A DNA stretch of 64,000 bases from a virus. Position numbers and translations under genes: made by a program. Where the stretch lies: positions 1 to 64,000 of the IMG/VR virus record IMGVR_UViG_3300023278_000857; one strand, 5' to 3'. This document shows, piece after piece, positions 1 to 8,589 of this stretch. The stretch's first letter is position 1, and every line of letters begins with the position of its first letter. The notes beneath the pieces were generated by a model that worked only from the letters and a program-made list of their open reading frames with translations, searched no databases and was not told where the DNA came from.

Positions 1-1
1 G

Positions 2-115
2 TTGTTTATTGAAGCAATTAAAGAAATTGATGAAAAATATCAAGCCAAGCAAGATGAACAACAAGCACAAATTGATATGCTTATGGAAGAAATAAAAAAA
101 CTTAAAGGTAACTAA
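2..115 (+). CDS. C-terminal end of a tail fibre protein (partial)
   Basis: An open frame enters from the left edge and stops at TAA 113-115. The visible 37 residues form a charged amphipathic helix rich in K, E and Q (EAIKEIDEKYQAKQDEQQ). This resembles the C-terminal coiled helix of the intramolecular chaperone (peptidase S74 type) that trimerises tail fibres and is then cleaved off. The next fibre gene starts 2 nt after the stop. The start and main body lie outside the window, so the fibre assignment is inference. Confidence 0.5.
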   Translation: MFIEAIKEIDEKYQAKQDEQQAQIDMLMEEIKKLKGN

Positions 116-117
116 TA

Positions 118-1509
118 ATGGCAATTTCATTTCCAGGTAGCCCAAGTACTGGACAAAAATTTACATCAGGAAACAAGGTCTGGACATGGGATGGTAATTC
201 ATGGAAAGGTGGAGTATCTTCTGGTGGTGATGCCGGGACACTTGATAGTCTAAATAGTACACAGTTCTTACGTAGTGATGCTGATGATACTACAACAGGT
301 AATCTTAGTGTAGGTACAACTAGTACATTCACAACAGGAGGAACAGCAAGACTTACTTTATCAGCAAGTAGTGTGCTTCTAAGTGCTGGTGCTTCTAATA
401 GTGATATGTTCTATATTAGACGGCAAAGTGCTGGTAATTTCGCATGGCAATCCTATAATAGTGGTAACAGTGGCACTATCCAGCTTCAACCATATGGTGG
501 CAACGTTGGTATTGGTACAGATAATCCAGGTGCTAAACTTGAAGTCAACGGTGATGCACTTGCAACAAGTTCATTTCGTATAGGTGATAACAGTCATTGG
601 AAAATACGTGGAAATAACGCATACACAGATCTAGCGTTTGAATATGCTACATCAAGTGGACTGAGTGATGCCAATATTAAAATTACTATGAAGCCCAATG
701 GTGATTTGGTTGTAGGTAGAAATTTATATGTAAATGGTGATTTTATTACAATTCCAACTTCCGCAACTGATCCTAGTGGAGCAGTAGCTGGTTCTATGTA
801 TTATAATACTAGTTCACAAAACTTAAAAGTTTATAATGGAACTAGATGGGGATTAATTCCAGCAGATACTATTTTTGATATTTTTGGAGATGGTAGTATT
901 GAAGCATTTTATGAGTTTAATAATAATCTAAATGATACTGGTGGTGTACACAATATGAGTGTATCAGACTTTCAAACTACTGATGGTAGTGGATACGTTA
1001 CTGGAAAAAGTGGTATGGCGTGGAAAGTTGGGTTTGAAGATTGGTTATTGTATCGTGGAATTGGATTAGGAAATGCAAGTAGTTGGAGCTTATGGTGTAA
1101 AGACTTGAATAGTGAAGGATCTAACTCTATATTATTTGGCGCTGGAGTATGGAATTCCGGTTCCAATGGTGATCTACCTGGTTATGGAATTTTTGTAGAT
1201 AGCTCTAATAATTGCTATCCTTATAATAAACCAGGCGGTACATATAATTGGACAAGTACTTTTACTGTGTCGGGTTGGACGCATATTGCTATGACAAGCG
1301 GTAGCAACACAATTAAAACATACGTAAATGGATCATTGTGGAATACTAAAACCAGCACAACAACTGCTACTTCAATTAATACATTAACAGCTGGAAGAAG
1401 ACTATATCATCATGATGAAGATATGGCAGTAACTTTAGATAATGTAAGAATATACAATCGTGTTTTAACTGATGCTGAAGTCACTCAGATTTATAATTTG
1501 GAGAATTAA
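118..1509 (+). CDS. Tail fibre-like protein with C-terminal LamG/concanavalin-like domain
   Basis: 463 aa virion surface protein. The N-terminus (FPGSPSTGQKF, then WTWDGNSWKGG) is the short tryptophan-rich module that often starts fibre and adhesin proteins of marine T4-like phages. The middle is Ser/Gly/Thr-rich and contains GNVGIGTDNPGAKLEV, a repeat typical of trimeric fibre shafts. The last 200 residues, with WTHIAMTSGSNTIKTYVNG and LDNVRIYNRVLTDAEVTQIY, match the LamG-like jelly-roll (Laminin_G_3) fold used for carbohydrate binding. It probably binds a host surface glycan. It follows the previous fibre gene by 2 nt and is followed by a small gene 1 nt after its stop. Confidence 0.75.
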   Translation: MAISFPGSPSTGQKFTSGNKVWTWDGNSWKGGVSSGGDAGTLDSLNSTQFLRSDADDTTTGNLSVGTTSTFTTGGTARLTLSASSVLLSAGASNSDMFYIRRQSAGNFAWQSYNSGNSGTIQLQPYGGNVGIGTDNPGAKLEVNGDALATSSFRIGDNSHWKIRGNNAYTDLAFEYATSSGLSDANIKITMKPNGDLVVGRNLYVNGDFITIPTSATDPSGAVAGSMYYNTSSQNLKVYNGTRWGLIPADTIFDIFGDGSIEAFYEFNNNLNDTGGVHNMSVSDFQTTDGSGYVTGKSGMAWKVGFEDWLLYRGIGLGNASSWSLWCKDLNSEGSNSILFGAGVWNSGSNGDLPGYGIFVDSSNNCYPYNKPGGTYNWTSTFTVSGWTHIAMTSGSNTIKTYVNGSLWNTKTSTTTATSINTLTAGRRLYHHDEDMAVTLDNVRIYNRVLTDAEVTQIYNLEN

Positions 1510-1510
1510 T

Positions 1511-1861
1511 ATGTTAATTAGAGTAGTAGACAATAAAATATATAGAATTAACAATGGTTTAACTCCAGAACAAGAACTTGAATTTGCTGAAAATAATGCT
1601 AATGCTGGCTTTATGATAATTGATAGCTTACCCACTGTTGACCCAGATCAAGGGAAACACTTTAAATTTGCGGGTGATGATATTGTTCCTGATGACGATC
1701 GTAATGCAATTGATGCTCAAAATGTAGTAAATCAATCTAATAGAAAACAGTTAGAAGATACTGATTGGAAAGTCATCCGCGAATTAGAGCGTATGTATTT
1801 GTCCGATACTGTATTAAATACAGAGCGTGAAGAATTACGAACTAGTATAGTGGACAGTTAA
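1511..1861 (+). CDS. Small protein downstream of fibre gene, possible fibre assembly factor
   Basis: 116 aa. ATG 1511 was chosen because it sits just after the fibre stop with GGAG-like purines upstream; a longer reading from 1472 would overlap the fibre gene. The C-terminus (DWKVIRELERMYLSDTVLNTEREELR) resembles the helical tail of phage tail-fibre assembly or adhesin-chaperone proteins, where an acidic DW-x-VIR-x-LE stretch is common. No catalytic motif is visible. The function is inferred mainly from position behind the LamG fibre. Confidence 0.45.
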   Translation: MLIRVVDNKIYRINNGLTPEQELEFAENNANAGFMIIDSLPTVDPDQGKHFKFAGDDIVPDDDRNAIDAQNVVNQSNRKQLEDTDWKVIRELERMYLSDTVLNTEREELRTSIVDS

Positions 1862-1949
1862 GTCAGAATAAAATTCAAACTCTAAGTTAAAAATCACATA
1901 AATAGTTACAATGATATCCTTACATGATTTTTTGTATTGACAAAAATAC

Positions 1950-1956
1950 ATAAATA
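1950..1956 (+). promoter_or_regulatory. Late promoter element ATAAATA
   Basis: ATAAATA lies in the 125-bp gap 1862-1986, 30 nt before the start of the small structural gene at 1987. A TTGACA hexamer also occurs at 1937-1942 but no -10 hexamer follows at 16-18 bp. Nothing else is seen in the gap. Confidence 0.5.
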
Positions 1957-1986
1957 TAGTAGTATAGAATGAAATAGGACCGAAAC

Positions 1987-2151
1987 ATGCCATTACCAGC
2001 AACAGGTAGTCAAATATCCATAAACCAAGTGCAAATACACTATGGGTTTACAAGTGGCAGTACTAGAACAATGAGTGCTCTTGGTACACAAGTAGGTATT
2101 ACTGCTGGCAATACAGTGTTGTTGAGTTCTAGTTTCGGTGGACAACCATAA
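1987..2151 (+). CDS. Small structural-type protein
   Basis: 54 aa, ATG 1987 to TAA 2149-2151. It begins MPLPATGSQISINQVQIHYG and ends in SSSFGGQP. This plan (short Pro/Gly start, SIxxVN segment, final S-x-F-x-G) is common for small virion proteins encoded beside fibre genes in T4-like marine phages. It lies between a late promoter element at 1950 and the gene at 2169. No domain with known function is visible. Confidence 0.55.
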   Translation: MPLPATGSQISINQVQIHYGFTSGSTRTMSALGTQVGITAGNTVLLSSSFGGQP

Positions 2152-2168
2152 ACTCATAGGAGAAATTA

Positions 2169-2606
2169 ATGTCTGAATTTGAATACACAACATTTGTCTT
2201 GGGCAGATGTTCAAGTCCCGCATCTAAGTATGCGAAAGTTACTCAAGATATCACTGATACAAAAGCTACACCATTCTGGAGAAAGAATCGTAGTCATATC
2301 AAGATGCTAAAAAAAGTTAAAAGTAATTTAGAAAAAGAATATAAATCAGATGAATTACAATTTAAAAATAATGTAGCACAAGTTGAATACTATGTAGAAA
2401 GACTAGCTAAACGCAGTGCCATTGAACTATTAGCAACTGGTAAAGTAAGCACAGAAACAATGGAAGATATGACGTGTTTAGGCAATGATTACTTTATTGA
2501 CTGTGTACGTAAAGCAACTATTATTTCTTCTCAACTTAACAACGAAGTACAAAATGCTGAAAAAACAGTACAGCAAGATGACGTTGTGCCACTAAACATG
2601 ATGTAA
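2169..2606 (+). CDS. Conserved-looking hypothetical protein
   Basis: 145 aa, preceded by an AGGAGA ribosome binding site at about 2157-2162 with good spacing. Predicted to be largely helical and charged, with a lysine-rich segment (KKVKSNLEKEYKSDELQFKN) and a more hydrophobic helix around VEYYVERLAKRSAIELLA. No family recognised. Its stop is 1 nt before the glycosyltransferase start, so the two are probably translated from one late message. Confidence 0.55.
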   Translation: MSEFEYTTFVLGRCSSPASKYAKVTQDITDTKATPFWRKNRSHIKMLKKVKSNLEKEYKSDELQFKNNVAQVEYYVERLAKRSAIELLATGKVSTETMEDMTCLGNDYFIDCVRKATIISSQLNNEVQNAEKTVQQDDVVPLNMM

Positions 2607-2607
2607 T

Positions 2608-3207
2608 ATGATTGGTATATGTGTTCCGGTTAGAGATACGTTACACACTAACTTTGCTTATTGCTTAGTACAACTAACGTCACATCTAACAAAAAATAAT
2701 ATAGACTATAAATTATATTTTGAGAATGGTAGTTTAATTGCTGATCAGCGATATAGGCTTACTAGTTTAGCAGTGCAAGAAAAATGTACAGAAATATTAT
2801 GGCTTGATAGTGATATGGTATTTCCTGCAAGTATATATATGTCATTATCCAGTCATAATAAAGATGCGGTTGCGTGTACATATAGTACTAGAACAAAACC
2901 ATACCGTAATGTTGCGTTTGTATCCAATGATTTAACAGCGACTGCAAGTCATACATCAGGATTGCATAAAGTATACGCAGTAGGTATGGGTATTATGTTG
3001 ACAAAAACAGAAGTTTTTGTCAACATACCACGTCCTTGGTTTAATACATATTGGGATTATCAAACTGAGTCATTTAGTGGAGAAGATATTTACTTTTGTA
3101 ATCAACTACATAATTATAATTACAGTCTATATGTTGATTTTGAATTAAGTGCTAGTTGTGGGCATATTGGAAGTACAACAATTAAAATGGAAAATATTAA
3201 TGTTTAA
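2608..3207 (+). CDS. GT-A fold glycosyltransferase-like protein
   Basis: 199 aa. The order of motifs fits a small GT-A (GT2-like) glycosyltransferase: N-terminal beta strand GICVPVRDT, a central WLDSDMVFP strand whose DSD is the metal/nucleotide-sugar DxD motif, an R-x-KPY segment, a G-x-G-x-MLTK strand, and a C-terminal GEDIYFC that resembles the ED catalytic-base region. It would transfer a sugar from a nucleotide donor, perhaps to virion protein or host glycan; the acceptor cannot be inferred. Its last codons overlap the start of the next gene at 3200. Confidence 0.65.
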   Translation: MIGICVPVRDTLHTNFAYCLVQLTSHLTKNNIDYKLYFENGSLIADQRYRLTSLAVQEKCTEILWLDSDMVFPASIYMSLSSHNKDAVACTYSTRTKPYRNVAFVSNDLTATASHTSGLHKVYAVGMGIMLTKTEVFVNIPRPWFNTYWDYQTESFSGEDIYFCNQLHNYNYSLYVDFELSASCGHIGSTTIKMENINV

Positions 3208-4369
3208 CACCGCTTCATTGAATACGTTTAGTTTTACTAAATCTAAATGGAATCGATATCCAATTATTGAAACATTAGATATGAATGATTACTCAGTAGT
3301 TGAAAAATATAAGTCTAAATATCCGTATGTGTGGCTTAAAAACAAAGAGTATGATATTTTAGAAACATTTAATTGGAACTATACTCCAAGTGATGACACT
3401 GCTAACCAAATACATATTTTTCCGTTATGCAATGAACTAGGAAAGCGTCCAATTAATTGGGAAGCACTGAAACTTATTCCCACTGCAGTTAATTCAAGTA
3501 CTACTGAACATAAAAGCTCAAATATTGCATCATACCAAAAAAATATAACCCCAATATATTTTTATTCCTTTAAGGACAGATCTGCGATAAAGAAATTTAA
3601 ACATCGTATGGAATTTTTTAACCATACACGTTGTCATTTATTAAATGATAAAGATACATTCGACGAAGTTCTTTATTCTATTGCAGCTAATGTTAATTTA
3701 ACTCAACCAATTTGGATAATTAATCTAGACGTTAATATAGAAAAATCAGATATGTTAACATCCAAGTATGCTAATAATTTAATGTACACATTTGGCGCTG
3801 ACATTTATCTTTTTGATGTAATCCACAACAGCACTAATCAATGTTACGCAGATACGTCAGTGGCATTAGTTAATCCAGGATTTTTAGCAAAGCTATCAAA
3901 CAATGTTTTAAAATCTAAAACTAGTACACAATCGACGCTAGCAACAGCTAATGTTATCCCTATCCATAAACAAATCGGTTATCTAGATGAGACTACTAAT
4001 CCATACCGTGCTTGGGCCAACGCATATCTCACATGTTTAATGCTTAATAATACTAAACTGCCACACTTAAAAAAACAAAAAAATAAAATTTTAAGTACAC
4101 ATTTTGAATTATCAGACACTAATGTAAACAGGTACGTTAAAGCAGGGTTACAGCAAGCGTCAAAAGATCAAGAACTTGAAACATTTAATTTCAATGAGTA
4201 TGAAATTTGGTCAAATATTTTTAAGAGATTTACTGAATGGAATAACACTAGTTCAACTGAATCCTCTAAATTACTGGATAGGCGTATGTCTCAAGTTAAA
4301 AAAGTTTATGGTGAGGATAGTGATGAGTATCAAAAACTATCAAGCCAATTAGGCAAGTCTTCTTTATAA
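3200..4369 (+). CDS. Hypothetical protein after the glycosyltransferase
   Basis: 389 aa. ATG 3200 overlaps the previous stop, which suggests translational coupling; a frame extension to 3149 exists but would overlap the glycosyltransferase by 59 bp. The protein is rich in N, K, Y and T. The C-terminus (SQVKKVYGEDSDEYQKLSSQLG) forms a charged helix. Segments such as PIWIINLDVNIEKSDM and YLFDVIHNSTNQCYADTSVALVNPGFL could be part of a Rossmann or glycosyltransferase-like fold, which would suit its neighbour, but no diagnostic motif is visible. It converges on the Nudix gene, overlapping it by 40 bp. Confidence 0.55.
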   Translation: MFNTASLNTFSFTKSKWNRYPIIETLDMNDYSVVEKYKSKYPYVWLKNKEYDILETFNWNYTPSDDTANQIHIFPLCNELGKRPINWEALKLIPTAVNSSTTEHKSSNIASYQKNITPIYFYSFKDRSAIKKFKHRMEFFNHTRCHLLNDKDTFDEVLYSIAANVNLTQPIWIINLDVNIEKSDMLTSKYANNLMYTFGADIYLFDVIHNSTNQCYADTSVALVNPGFLAKLSNNVLKSKTSTQSTLATANVIPIHKQIGYLDETTNPYRAWANAYLTCLMLNNTKLPHLKKQKNKILSTHFELSDTNVNRYVKAGLQQASKDQELETFNFNEYEIWSNIFKRFTEWNNTSSTESSKLLDRRMSQVKKVYGEDSDEYQKLSSQLGKSSL

Positions 4370-4806
4370 CGTTGTCTTTCCCATATAGCTACAATTTTAT
4401 CAACCATATCTGCTTTTTCCAGTACTACACGAGCACCACGATGTAGTGGCTTGGGCCAAGCATTTACTTCTACCCACGCATAACCTGCTGTTTCATTATT
4501 AGTAACTGGAATAAATTCTTCAAATACAGTAACACAATATGTATGATATGTAAATTTTTTATCATTACTTACAAATGTGTGTATGGGATATACTTTTTCA
4601 ATATCAGGTAAATCGCCCATTTCTTCACGACACTCACGTAGTAGTGTTTCTATAGGACGTTCTTTTTTCTCAGACTTTCCACCCCAAAAACTCCAAGTAA
4701 GTGGATGACTTACTGTTTTACTACGTTGCTGCAGCATTAGCCGTCCTGTGTTAAGAGCTAAAAAGCAACAACCACTAGCTGTTAGCATTATAAGTATATT
4801 CTCCAA
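4330..4806 (-). CDS. Nudix hydrolase
   Basis: 158 aa. A Nudix box is visible starting at the GG of FWGGK: G-x5-E, then seven residues, then REC-REE-MGD, fitting the pattern GX5EX7REUXEEXGU. The enzyme would hydrolyse a nucleoside diphosphate linked to another group; the substrate cannot be read from the sequence. Upstream LALNTGRLMLQQRSK and WSFWGG are typical of the Nudix beta sheet. It is last in the minus-strand tail operon and overlaps the end of gp15 by 19 bp, suggesting coupled translation. Small Nudix enzymes occur in many T4-like marine phages and are usually explained as housecleaning or RNA-end modifying enzymes. Confidence 0.85.
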   Translation of the reverse strand: MENILIMLTASGCCFLALNTGRLMLQQRSKTVSHPLTWSFWGGKSEKKERPIETLLRECREEMGDLPDIEKVYPIHTFVSNDKKFTYHTYCVTVFEEFIPVTNNETAGYAWVEVNAWPKPLHRGARVVLEKADMVDKIVAIWERQRYKEDLPNWLDSF

Positions 4807-6155
4807 AACCCACTATTGTATGTGCCTTCGTATGCGTTGATCCATTGTGAACCATTCCATTTAAGTTTATCCATAGTAGTTGTGTTTGTTGTATGTTCGG
4901 TAGTACTAACAGTGCTGGCGTCAAATGAGACACTCCATGTAGTACCATTATAGCTGATAATGTCGTTCTTCTTAGCAGATATAGTACCCCAAGAGCCACC
5001 ACTAGGTACTTCATTAAGTATAAGGTAACGGTCGCCAGATACAGCAGCAGTTAAGGTTCCATCTCCTGGATAACTTGTTTGCGGGTCAATTACAGCATCT
5101 ACTGCCGTTTGTGAATCCGCTGTTATAGTACTATTGTCTAACGTTACTGTTAAAGTATTTGATGTACTATCTCCACTAAGTGTACCAATAATGTCAGTGG
5201 TCATATCACTAGGATCGTCTGTTTGTTTAAATCTTATTTGACTGGTGCTTTCTCTAAGTTTAGCACCATATTGTTTAAAAATAGTATCCCAATCCAACTC
5301 ATTTACTACGGCACCAGCTTCACTTAATATCTGTGCTGTTGCTACTCCACCTGTTACGTCTAGTTTCACTTTATTATCAACGGCTATTACTGTATAACTG
5401 GTTGTAATAGCGTTAATGTCGTTGAGTACTTTTATACTATCAGCATCACCAGTAGCCACTTCATGTAAGTTAGTAATGATAGTATGAATCATACTACTTT
5501 TGCTTACTTTAGCTGGTGGATTAATTAAGATTGGCATTTCAAATGTTAAACTACAGATGTCAATAATGTCATCAACACCACTTGGTATGCTACGGTTTGT
5601 CCACTGTGTATTAACAAGCTCAACAACACTTAAACTACTCCAGTCTAGTGGGTTGTTTGTAGTATGTATATTAAGACTTGGATTAAACAATACTAGTATT
5701 TGCTCTAGCATTTGCATTTTTTGATCTGTATTACTTGTCCATATGTCAGTTTGCATTCTTAACGTATAAGGCACTGGCATATGACGTTCTACTGTGTACA
5801 CACTGCCTTGTTTATTTTCGTAACTGTTGGTATTAGTATTGTACTCTTTTTCAATAACAGTCATTTTTTCTTCAAACTGTGGATATACACGCTTGTTTAC
5901 ATCTGGCTGTAAGTCAGTGACATAACAACTAATAAAAGGAACAGTGCTTAATGTATTCTCACTATTCTCTCTTTGTATATGTGCCGCCATACGACTAATG
6001 TCACCATAGCGAACTGGTGTTGTGTGGTATATTGGATCACCTTGTTCAGTGTATCCTTTTACATACTGAAATCCAGCAAACAATCTAATAAACTGCTGAA
6101 TATAGCGTCTAAATTGTTTGTCATAAAAGTATGGTACTGCGGTTATATTTGTCAT
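4788..6155 (-). CDS. 15: Tail sheath stabilizer/completion protein gp15-like, with C-terminal extension
   Basis: 455 aa. The N-terminal 250 residues follow the T4 gp15 pattern: YFYDKQFRRYIQQFIRLFAG, then the TPVRYGDISRMAAHI and TVPFISCYVTDLQPD strands, VPYTLRMQTDIWTSN, MLEQILVLFNPSLNI and the SLTFEMPILINPPA end. gp15 forms the hexameric terminator that locks the sheath and joins tail to head. T4 gp15 is 272 aa, so about 200 extra residues follow, Ser/Thr-rich with repeated strands and ending in WNGSQWINAYEG-type fibre motifs. It is 8 nt downstream of the protease gene and overlaps the Nudix gene. Confidence 0.8.
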   Translation of the reverse strand: MTNITAVPYFYDKQFRRYIQQFIRLFAGFQYVKGYTEQGDPIYHTTPVRYGDISRMAAHIQRENSENTLSTVPFISCYVTDLQPDVNKRVYPQFEEKMTVIEKEYNTNTNSYENKQGSVYTVERHMPVPYTLRMQTDIWTSNTDQKMQMLEQILVLFNPSLNIHTTNNPLDWSSLSVVELVNTQWTNRSIPSGVDDIIDICSLTFEMPILINPPAKVSKSSMIHTIITNLHEVATGDADSIKVLNDINAITTSYTVIAVDNKVKLDVTGGVATAQILSEAGAVVNELDWDTIFKQYGAKLRESTSQIRFKQTDDPSDMTTDIIGTLSGDSTSNTLTVTLDNSTITADSQTAVDAVIDPQTSYPGDGTLTAAVSGDRYLILNEVPSGGSWGTISAKKNDIISYNGTTWSVSFDASTVSTTEHTTNTTTMDKLKWNGSQWINAYEGTYNSGFWRIYL

Positions 6156-6163
6156 ATTACTAT

Positions 6164-7918
6164 TTACCCACGCCTACGTGTTCTAGTTCTAGGATACATC
6201 ACACCGCTTGTAGGACGATCATTTACGTCTTTGTTGTATGTGTTAAACGCCATATTACCTGCCGTTGCTCTGTGATTCTTCCACAGTGCTATTCTATCAA
6301 TGTCTGAACCGTCTAGGCTTACTCTTGTGTCGGTGGTTCCAGTTATGTCTTCTGTTGTGTCTTCCATTAATCCTGTGACAGCATTATCATACAAATATGC
6401 TTTTGCTTGTGCCTGTGTGAGTGTAGGATATATTTCTGCTAAACAAGCCAACATGCCTGCTATAAACGGCGAACTATAACTTGTTCCTGATCCAGATCCT
6501 ATTGTGTCCCAGTTTGTTGTATTTGCTTCCTGTCCTGGATACGGAAACCCACCAAACATTATGGCACCTGTCTCTCCTGCGCCAAAGCAACCCTCTCCTG
6601 CGGCATATATATCTACACCTGGACCCCAACAGCTGAAACCCGATTTGCCGTTATCTGCTCTAGTACCTAACGAACCTACATTGATAGCACCGTTGAGTGA
6701 ATAGGTGTCGCCACGATGGTAATAATTTCTGAACGGATAATAACCTCCAACAAAGTAGTTACGCATTGGATATTCCATCTGACCAACAATGTAGTTGTCC
6801 CAGTTGTCTCCACTAGGCAGATCAATATATCTGTTGGCGTTGCCGCCCGCAGTTACCACAATGATACCTTCTGTAATAGCATCTTGAAGATCACTATTAG
6901 GTGATGACGAATTTACTTTAAAATTTTGATCGCTAGTCCATTCTCTGTCACCTGGACCAATACCTCTTGCTGTTAGTTCTGCTTCTGATAGATCATTGCC
7001 TGAGCCGTTGTCTAAAGTTACACCCTGGAAGTGAATTAAATTAGCACCGCCACCTATCGAGTTTTCTGTCCCCAAACTCAAATTCACAATGGTAGGATTT
7101 TTCCTGCCTGTTGTTGGATTCACTGCTTTGGTTCTGTGGAACTCTCTGATGTAGGCAAAGGTTCTATCTGTGTTGTTACCGCCTGACTTTGAGCGTTCGT
7201 AAACTTTATCATACATATAGATGTTGGCATCGTTAGCAAGTCCGTATAGTGTTCCTGCCGCATAACTTGTGACTGCTGTAGGATGATGGCCTTGAGCACT
7301 ATAGTTGTCACGAGCATCTGCGTTGCTGTATGTGTAGTTGGTTCCACCATCAATTGTGTTGTAGTGTTGACCCCAGTTGTAGTCTACTATTCTATTTGAA
7401 TAATCTTCATGGTCGCATAATGTCTCTAATTCAACAATAACAATGTCTACATTTTTACCACTTGCTGAATATGTTACACTGTCATCAACATACCTGTCGG
7501 ATAGACTTGTAGCAGTTGATGACCAGTTGGTTCTGTTTGTGGGTTCAATGTGTCTTACCATGCCCCAATTTTTATGGTCAACATCATACTTCATTCCTGG
7601 TGTGTTATTTGCTTTTGTGAATGCTACCTGGCCGCTTGGAACACCTTTGTCAAATCTACCGGTGAAAGTACTTGCTGGTTTATCTACAATTCTGTCCAAA
7701 ACACTCTGTGGCACAACTACTTCTACTCTGTCGTCATCAGCTACTTCTTGTGCTTCTTCTAAGGTAAGCATATAGCCTGTGGTTCTTGAAGTTGGTCGTC
7801 TGTTTTCACAATCTACAGTACGATCTGGAATAGTTAAAGCACCACCTGGTGTTTCCATATCATCATAAAACGCTTGGATGTCTTCGCCACGTTTGAGTGT
7901 TACTTGGAATAACTCCAT
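6164..7918 (-). CDS. Subtilisin-like (S8) protease-family protein
   Basis: 584 aa. The S8 fold is visible: VDIVIVE strand (Asp box), GHHPTAVTSYAAGTLYG (His box in HPTxV form), VVTAGGNAN with the oxyanion Asn, and GSGTSYSSPFIAGM with the catalytic Ser. The position of the catalytic Asp appears to carry Glu (IVIVE), and the His box is HPT rather than HGT, so activity may be altered. The end is basic (RTRTRRRG). Such proteins sit in tail operons of marine T4-like phages; a role in tail processing or host-surface digestion is inference. It lies between a small structural gene and gp15, with spacing of 1 nt and 8 nt. Confidence 0.8.
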   Translation of the reverse strand: MELFQVTLKRGEDIQAFYDDMETPGGALTIPDRTVDCENRRPTSRTTGYMLTLEEAQEVADDDRVEVVVPQSVLDRIVDKPASTFTGRFDKGVPSGQVAFTKANNTPGMKYDVDHKNWGMVRHIEPTNRTNWSSTATSLSDRYVDDSVTYSASGKNVDIVIVELETLCDHEDYSNRIVDYNWGQHYNTIDGGTNYTYSNADARDNYSAQGHHPTAVTSYAAGTLYGLANDANIYMYDKVYERSKSGGNNTDRTFAYIREFHRTKAVNPTTGRKNPTIVNLSLGTENSIGGGANLIHFQGVTLDNGSGNDLSEAELTARGIGPGDREWTSDQNFKVNSSSPNSDLQDAITEGIIVVTAGGNANRYIDLPSGDNWDNYIVGQMEYPMRNYFVGGYYPFRNYYHRGDTYSLNGAINVGSLGTRADNGKSGFSCWGPGVDIYAAGEGCFGAGETGAIMFGGFPYPGQEANTTNWDTIGSGSGTSYSSPFIAGMLACLAEIYPTLTQAQAKAYLYDNAVTGLMEDTTEDITGTTDTRVSLDGSDIDRIALWKNHRATAGNMAFNTYNKDVNDRPTSGVMYPRTRTRRRG

Positions 7919-7919
7919 G

Positions 7920-8474
7920 TTATGCCTCCAGTTGTAGTATGTTTAGATCTATTTGTACCGTACCTGTGCTACCGCTTTTGTTTGTAACTCTACATGGTAT
8001 GTTTGTTGTTGGTGTGCCTTCTAAGTTGAATCCATAAGCACCTGGGCTTATAATAACTGTTTCAGCACCAGTTGTAATAACTTCTGCTATCAATCCTGCG
8101 TCTGCTGCTGGATCTGTACCTTCTGCTCTTGCGGCATCTGCTGTTCTTGTTGCGGCATTTACATATAATCTTACACGAGCCGCCTTATCTGTTGTAATAG
8201 TTAGCAGTGTGTATGATTTGAATCCTGTGATATCTAAGTCTGCTTCAGCTGCATCTGCCAAACTGCCAGTTGTGCTTGTGACACTACCTCTGCTTTGTAG
8301 TCCTGAGCCGCCGCCGCCGCCACCGAGACCTACTAAATCAACTCCGCCTGCTGTTGCTCCGTCACTGATCTTTATTTTATTTGTGTCAGTGTCTACCCAC
8401 AGCTCACCGTCTTTGCCAATGTACTGTGTGCTATCAGAGTTAATATTTTTTGAAATTAATTTTCTTGTTGCCAC
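7920..8474 (-). CDS. Small structural protein with fibre-like N-terminus
   Basis: 184 aa from GTG 8474. That start was chosen because an AGGAG ribosome binding site precedes it by 10 nt; a TTG further upstream at 8507 would place the ribosome binding site inside the gene. After the start, TQYIGKDGELWVDTDTNKIKISDG matches the module (DGELxVD...KxYxGDG) that opens many phage fibre and tropism proteins. A glycine run follows, then SGLQSRGSVTSTTGSLADAAEADLDITGFKSYTLLTITTDKAARVRLYV, a jelly-roll-like domain. Probably a decoration or fibre-associated virion protein, first gene after a late promoter at 8541-8549. Confidence 0.6.
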   Translation of the reverse strand: MATRKLISKNINSDSTQYIGKDGELWVDTDTNKIKISDGATAGGVDLVGLGGGGGGSGLQSRGSVTSTTGSLADAAEADLDITGFKSYTLLTITTDKAARVRLYVNAATRTADAARAEGTDPAADAGLIAEVITTGAETVIISPGAYGFNLEGTPTTNIPCRVTNKSGSTGTVQIDLNILQLEA

Positions 8475-8481
8475 TTTGATA

Positions 8482-8516
8482 ATACTCCTGTTACTACTAT
8501 TTAGCAACAGGAGTAT
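8482..8516 (-). promoter_or_regulatory. Hairpin sequestering the ribosome binding site
   Basis: A perfect 11-bp inverted repeat (ATACTCCTGTT at 8482-8492 and its complement at 8506-8516, 13-nt loop). In the minus-strand mRNA the 3' arm contains the AGGAG ribosome binding site of the gene starting at GTG 8474, paired with ACTCCT in the 5' arm. It lies between the late promoter and the gene, so it would be in the 5' leader. Confidence 0.6.
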
Positions 8517-8540
8517 ATTGTGTTAATATCCGTTTGGTTT

Positions 8541-8549
8541 TATTTATAG
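8541..8549 (-). promoter_or_regulatory. Late promoter CTATAAATA
   Basis: TATTTATAG on the plus strand reads CTATAAATA on the minus strand, an exact T4-type late -10 element. It is 66 nt upstream of the GTG start at 8474 and would drive the operon of the small structural gene, S8 protein, gp15 and Nudix. Confidence 0.7.
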
Positions 8550-8589
8550 TTTTACTTCTTTTGGTTCCATCATATTATAATACCTCCCA

